DNA of 26,353 bases from IMG/VR virus record IMGVR_UViG_3300032092_001620, positions 1-26,353 of that record. One strand, 5' to 3'. Origin of the DNA: a virus. The translations under genes and the position numbers were made by a program. The first letter of the stretch is position 1; each line of letters opens with the position of its first letter. The notes under the pieces were generated by a model. The model was not told the origin of the DNA. It ran no database searches and saw nothing but the letters and a program-made list of their open reading frames with translations. Shown piece after piece: positions 25,682 through 26,353 of the stretch.

Positions 25682-26138
25682 GAAACGCACACATCTTACC
25701 GTTCTTGATCAGTTTAGAAATAACAGAGTTCATATGGCGCTGTTTATTTTTTTCTGGGCTAAGAGCAAAGATACCTGTCTTATTTTCTTTAGCAGATTGG
25801 CCGCCTTTCTTTCCACCGATACTTCCTGCTCTAGATGCATGTCCTAATTTGAAACCGCATTTACCTTCTTTGTTTGCTTTAGTAGCGGCCAACGATGCAA
25901 GACGACTTCTCTCTTCTGGGGGTATTGAATGTCTTCCAGAGATTAATAAACACGCGGCCCAATCACCTTGGGAGTAGTGTATATCATAGTGTTCCTGCCA
26001 AGTGACAAGTTTAAGATTATTAATATCATTATTAGAATGGTGTCCGTCGATATGATGAATCTCCATACCTTCTGGAATTTTTGTTCCGTGATATTGTTCG
26101 TAAATTTTTCGATGTTGTTTAGTTTCGTATTTTGCCAT
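25668..26138 (-). CDS. Free-standing HNH homing endonuclease
   Basis: The HNH nuclease core is clear: MEIHHIDGHHSNNDINNL (25-42) followed by KLVTWQEHYDIH (43-54), giving His28-His29, Asn41 and His50/His54 as the likely metal and catalytic residues. The C-terminal half is basic with a glycine-rich GSIGGKKGGQSAK (105-117), like the DNA-contact repeats (NUMOD3-like) of phage homing endonucleases. No intron or intein boundary is visible around it. It sits between the SOD and zinc-ribbon genes. Start 26138 has GGGAA 8 bases upstream, partly in a small hairpin. It is a probable selfish element that cuts rival phage genomes at this locus. Confidence 0.9.
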   Translation of the reverse strand: MAKYETKQHRKIYEQYHGTKIPEGMEIHHIDGHHSNNDINNLKLVTWQEHYDIHYSQGDWAACLLISGRHSIPPEERSRLASLAATKANKEGKCGFKLGHASRAGSIGGKKGGQSAKENKTGIFALSPEKNKQRHMNSVISKLIKNGKMCAFPRVG

Positions 26139-26140
26139 TG

Positions 26141-26154
26141 TCGTGTTCCCACGA
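26141..26154 (-). promoter_or_regulatory. Hairpin over the ribosome site of the HNH gene
   Basis: TCGTG (minus, 26154-26150), tetraloop GGAA, CACGA (26145-26141): 5 pairs closed by a GNRA-type loop. The loop and last stem base hold the GGGAA ribosome site. The late-like promoter next to it would start transcription inside this hairpin, so only read-through RNA could fold it. Confidence 0.45.
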
Positions 26155-26155
26155 G

Positions 26156-26164
26156 TATTTAGCT
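26156..26164 (-). promoter_or_regulatory. T4-late-like promoter element AGCTAAATA
   Basis: Minus-strand TTTAGCTAAATACTC lies 18 bases before the HNH ATG and just after the SOD stop. The expected start is near 26150, with a leader of about 11 bases. Shares AGCTAAATA with 1322-1330 and 13139-13147. Confidence 0.5.
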
Positions 26165-26167
26165 AAA

Positions 26168-26353
26168 TTAGATTCTTGCACTCACTATGTCCCAGTTAAT
26201 AATCTTCCATTGATTTTCTAGGTATTTCTTTTTATCACTTTGGTAGTCTAAAACCCAAGAGTGTTCCCACCAATCAACTAAAAGTACAATATCACTGCGT
26301 ATTTGATGATTAACGATAGTTTTGATCTCACCGTTACGTGCTAGGTAGACCCA
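26168..26353 (-). CDS. Fe/Mn superoxide dismutase, C-terminal 61 residues (cut by window edge)
   Basis: The minus strand is open from the window end to a TAA at 26168-26170. The end of the protein shows the iron/manganese SOD signature region: LLVDWWEHSWVLDYQ, then KYLENQWKIINWDIV. The Asp and His of DWWEH are the last two metal ligands of the family; the usual AYY after EH is SWV here. SOD converts superoxide to O2 and H2O2. The N-terminal domain with the first two His ligands lies outside the window. Found upstream of the HNH gene in the same direction. Together with the IscA-like protein it suggests management of redox stress during infection. Metal preference cannot be judged. Confidence 0.88.
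   Translation of the reverse strand, partial: WVYLARNGEIKTIVNHQIRSDIVLLVDWWEHSWVLDYQSDKKKYLENQWKIINWDIVSARI

Noticed and set aside
1-26353. tRNA genes, CRISPR arrays, integrase, attachment sites
   Set aside because: None seen: no cloverleaf with a TTC-type arm, no regularly spaced direct repeats in DNA, no recombinase motifs. A tRNA scan was not run.

Overview
The window looks like part of the genome of a large marine T4-like myovirus. The evidence is the mix of recognisable genes: a gp44-type clamp loader, a GroES/gp31-like co-chaperonin, PhoH, MazG and DUF2452, next to large virion proteins that share the N-terminal motif GxGDxxRxAFxKVNxNF. Host-like auxiliary genes are also present: a fatty-acid desaturase, an A-type Fe-S carrier and the end of a superoxide dismutase. 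Sampled lines are mostly AT-rich (about 23-45% G+C by hand count). No photosynthesis gene is visible, so the host could be a cyanobacterium or a heterotroph such as SAR11-type alphaproteobacteria; the sequence alone does not decide this.

Layout. Almost everything lies on the minus strand, so it reads from right to left. From 26353 down to 24995 there is a truncated Fe/Mn superoxide dismutase, a free-standing HNH endonuclease, a plus-strand zinc-ribbon protein converging on it, and an IscA/ErpA-like protein. From 24993 to 5534 is a roughly 19 kb host-contact and virion block: a 2921-residue fibre-like protein, a 593-residue fibre-like protein, a small DUF1566-like protein, a fatty-acid desaturase, a 602-residue fibre-like protein, a subtilisin-family protease with a large insertion, an 853-residue Ig-like (He_PIG) protein and a 186-residue structural protein. 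From 5537 to 3785 is a tight run of small genes, including a lone piece of a DnaE-type polymerase, the co-chaperonin and MazG. From 3725 to 2205 is a short operon (45-residue protein, gp44 clamp loader, DUF2452) driven by a perfect-consensus sigma70 promoter. phoH (1456-2178) is one of only two convincing plus-strand genes. Two conserved-looking phage proteins of unknown role fill 1295-26.

Control signals seen directly: a TTGACA-N17-TATAAT promoter whose -35 box forms the loop of the preceding gene's terminator; repeats of TAAATA (AGCTAAATA at three sites) just upstream of minus-strand genes, resembling T4 late promoters; a bidirectional terminator between phoH and the DUF2452 gene; two more terminators; and a long three-part hairpin in the phoH leader. 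Genes overlap by ATGA or a few bases in most places, so translational coupling is widespread.

How the genes may work together. The fibre-like proteins, protease and Ig-like protein probably build and equip the adsorption apparatus. The clamp loader, and perhaps the DnaE fragment, belong to replication. MazG, PhoH, desaturase, IscA-like protein and SOD are auxiliary genes that may adjust host nucleotide, stress, lipid and redox state. The segment from about 14031 to 15800 is clearly richer in G+C than its surroundings and looks like a recently exchanged fibre tip module.
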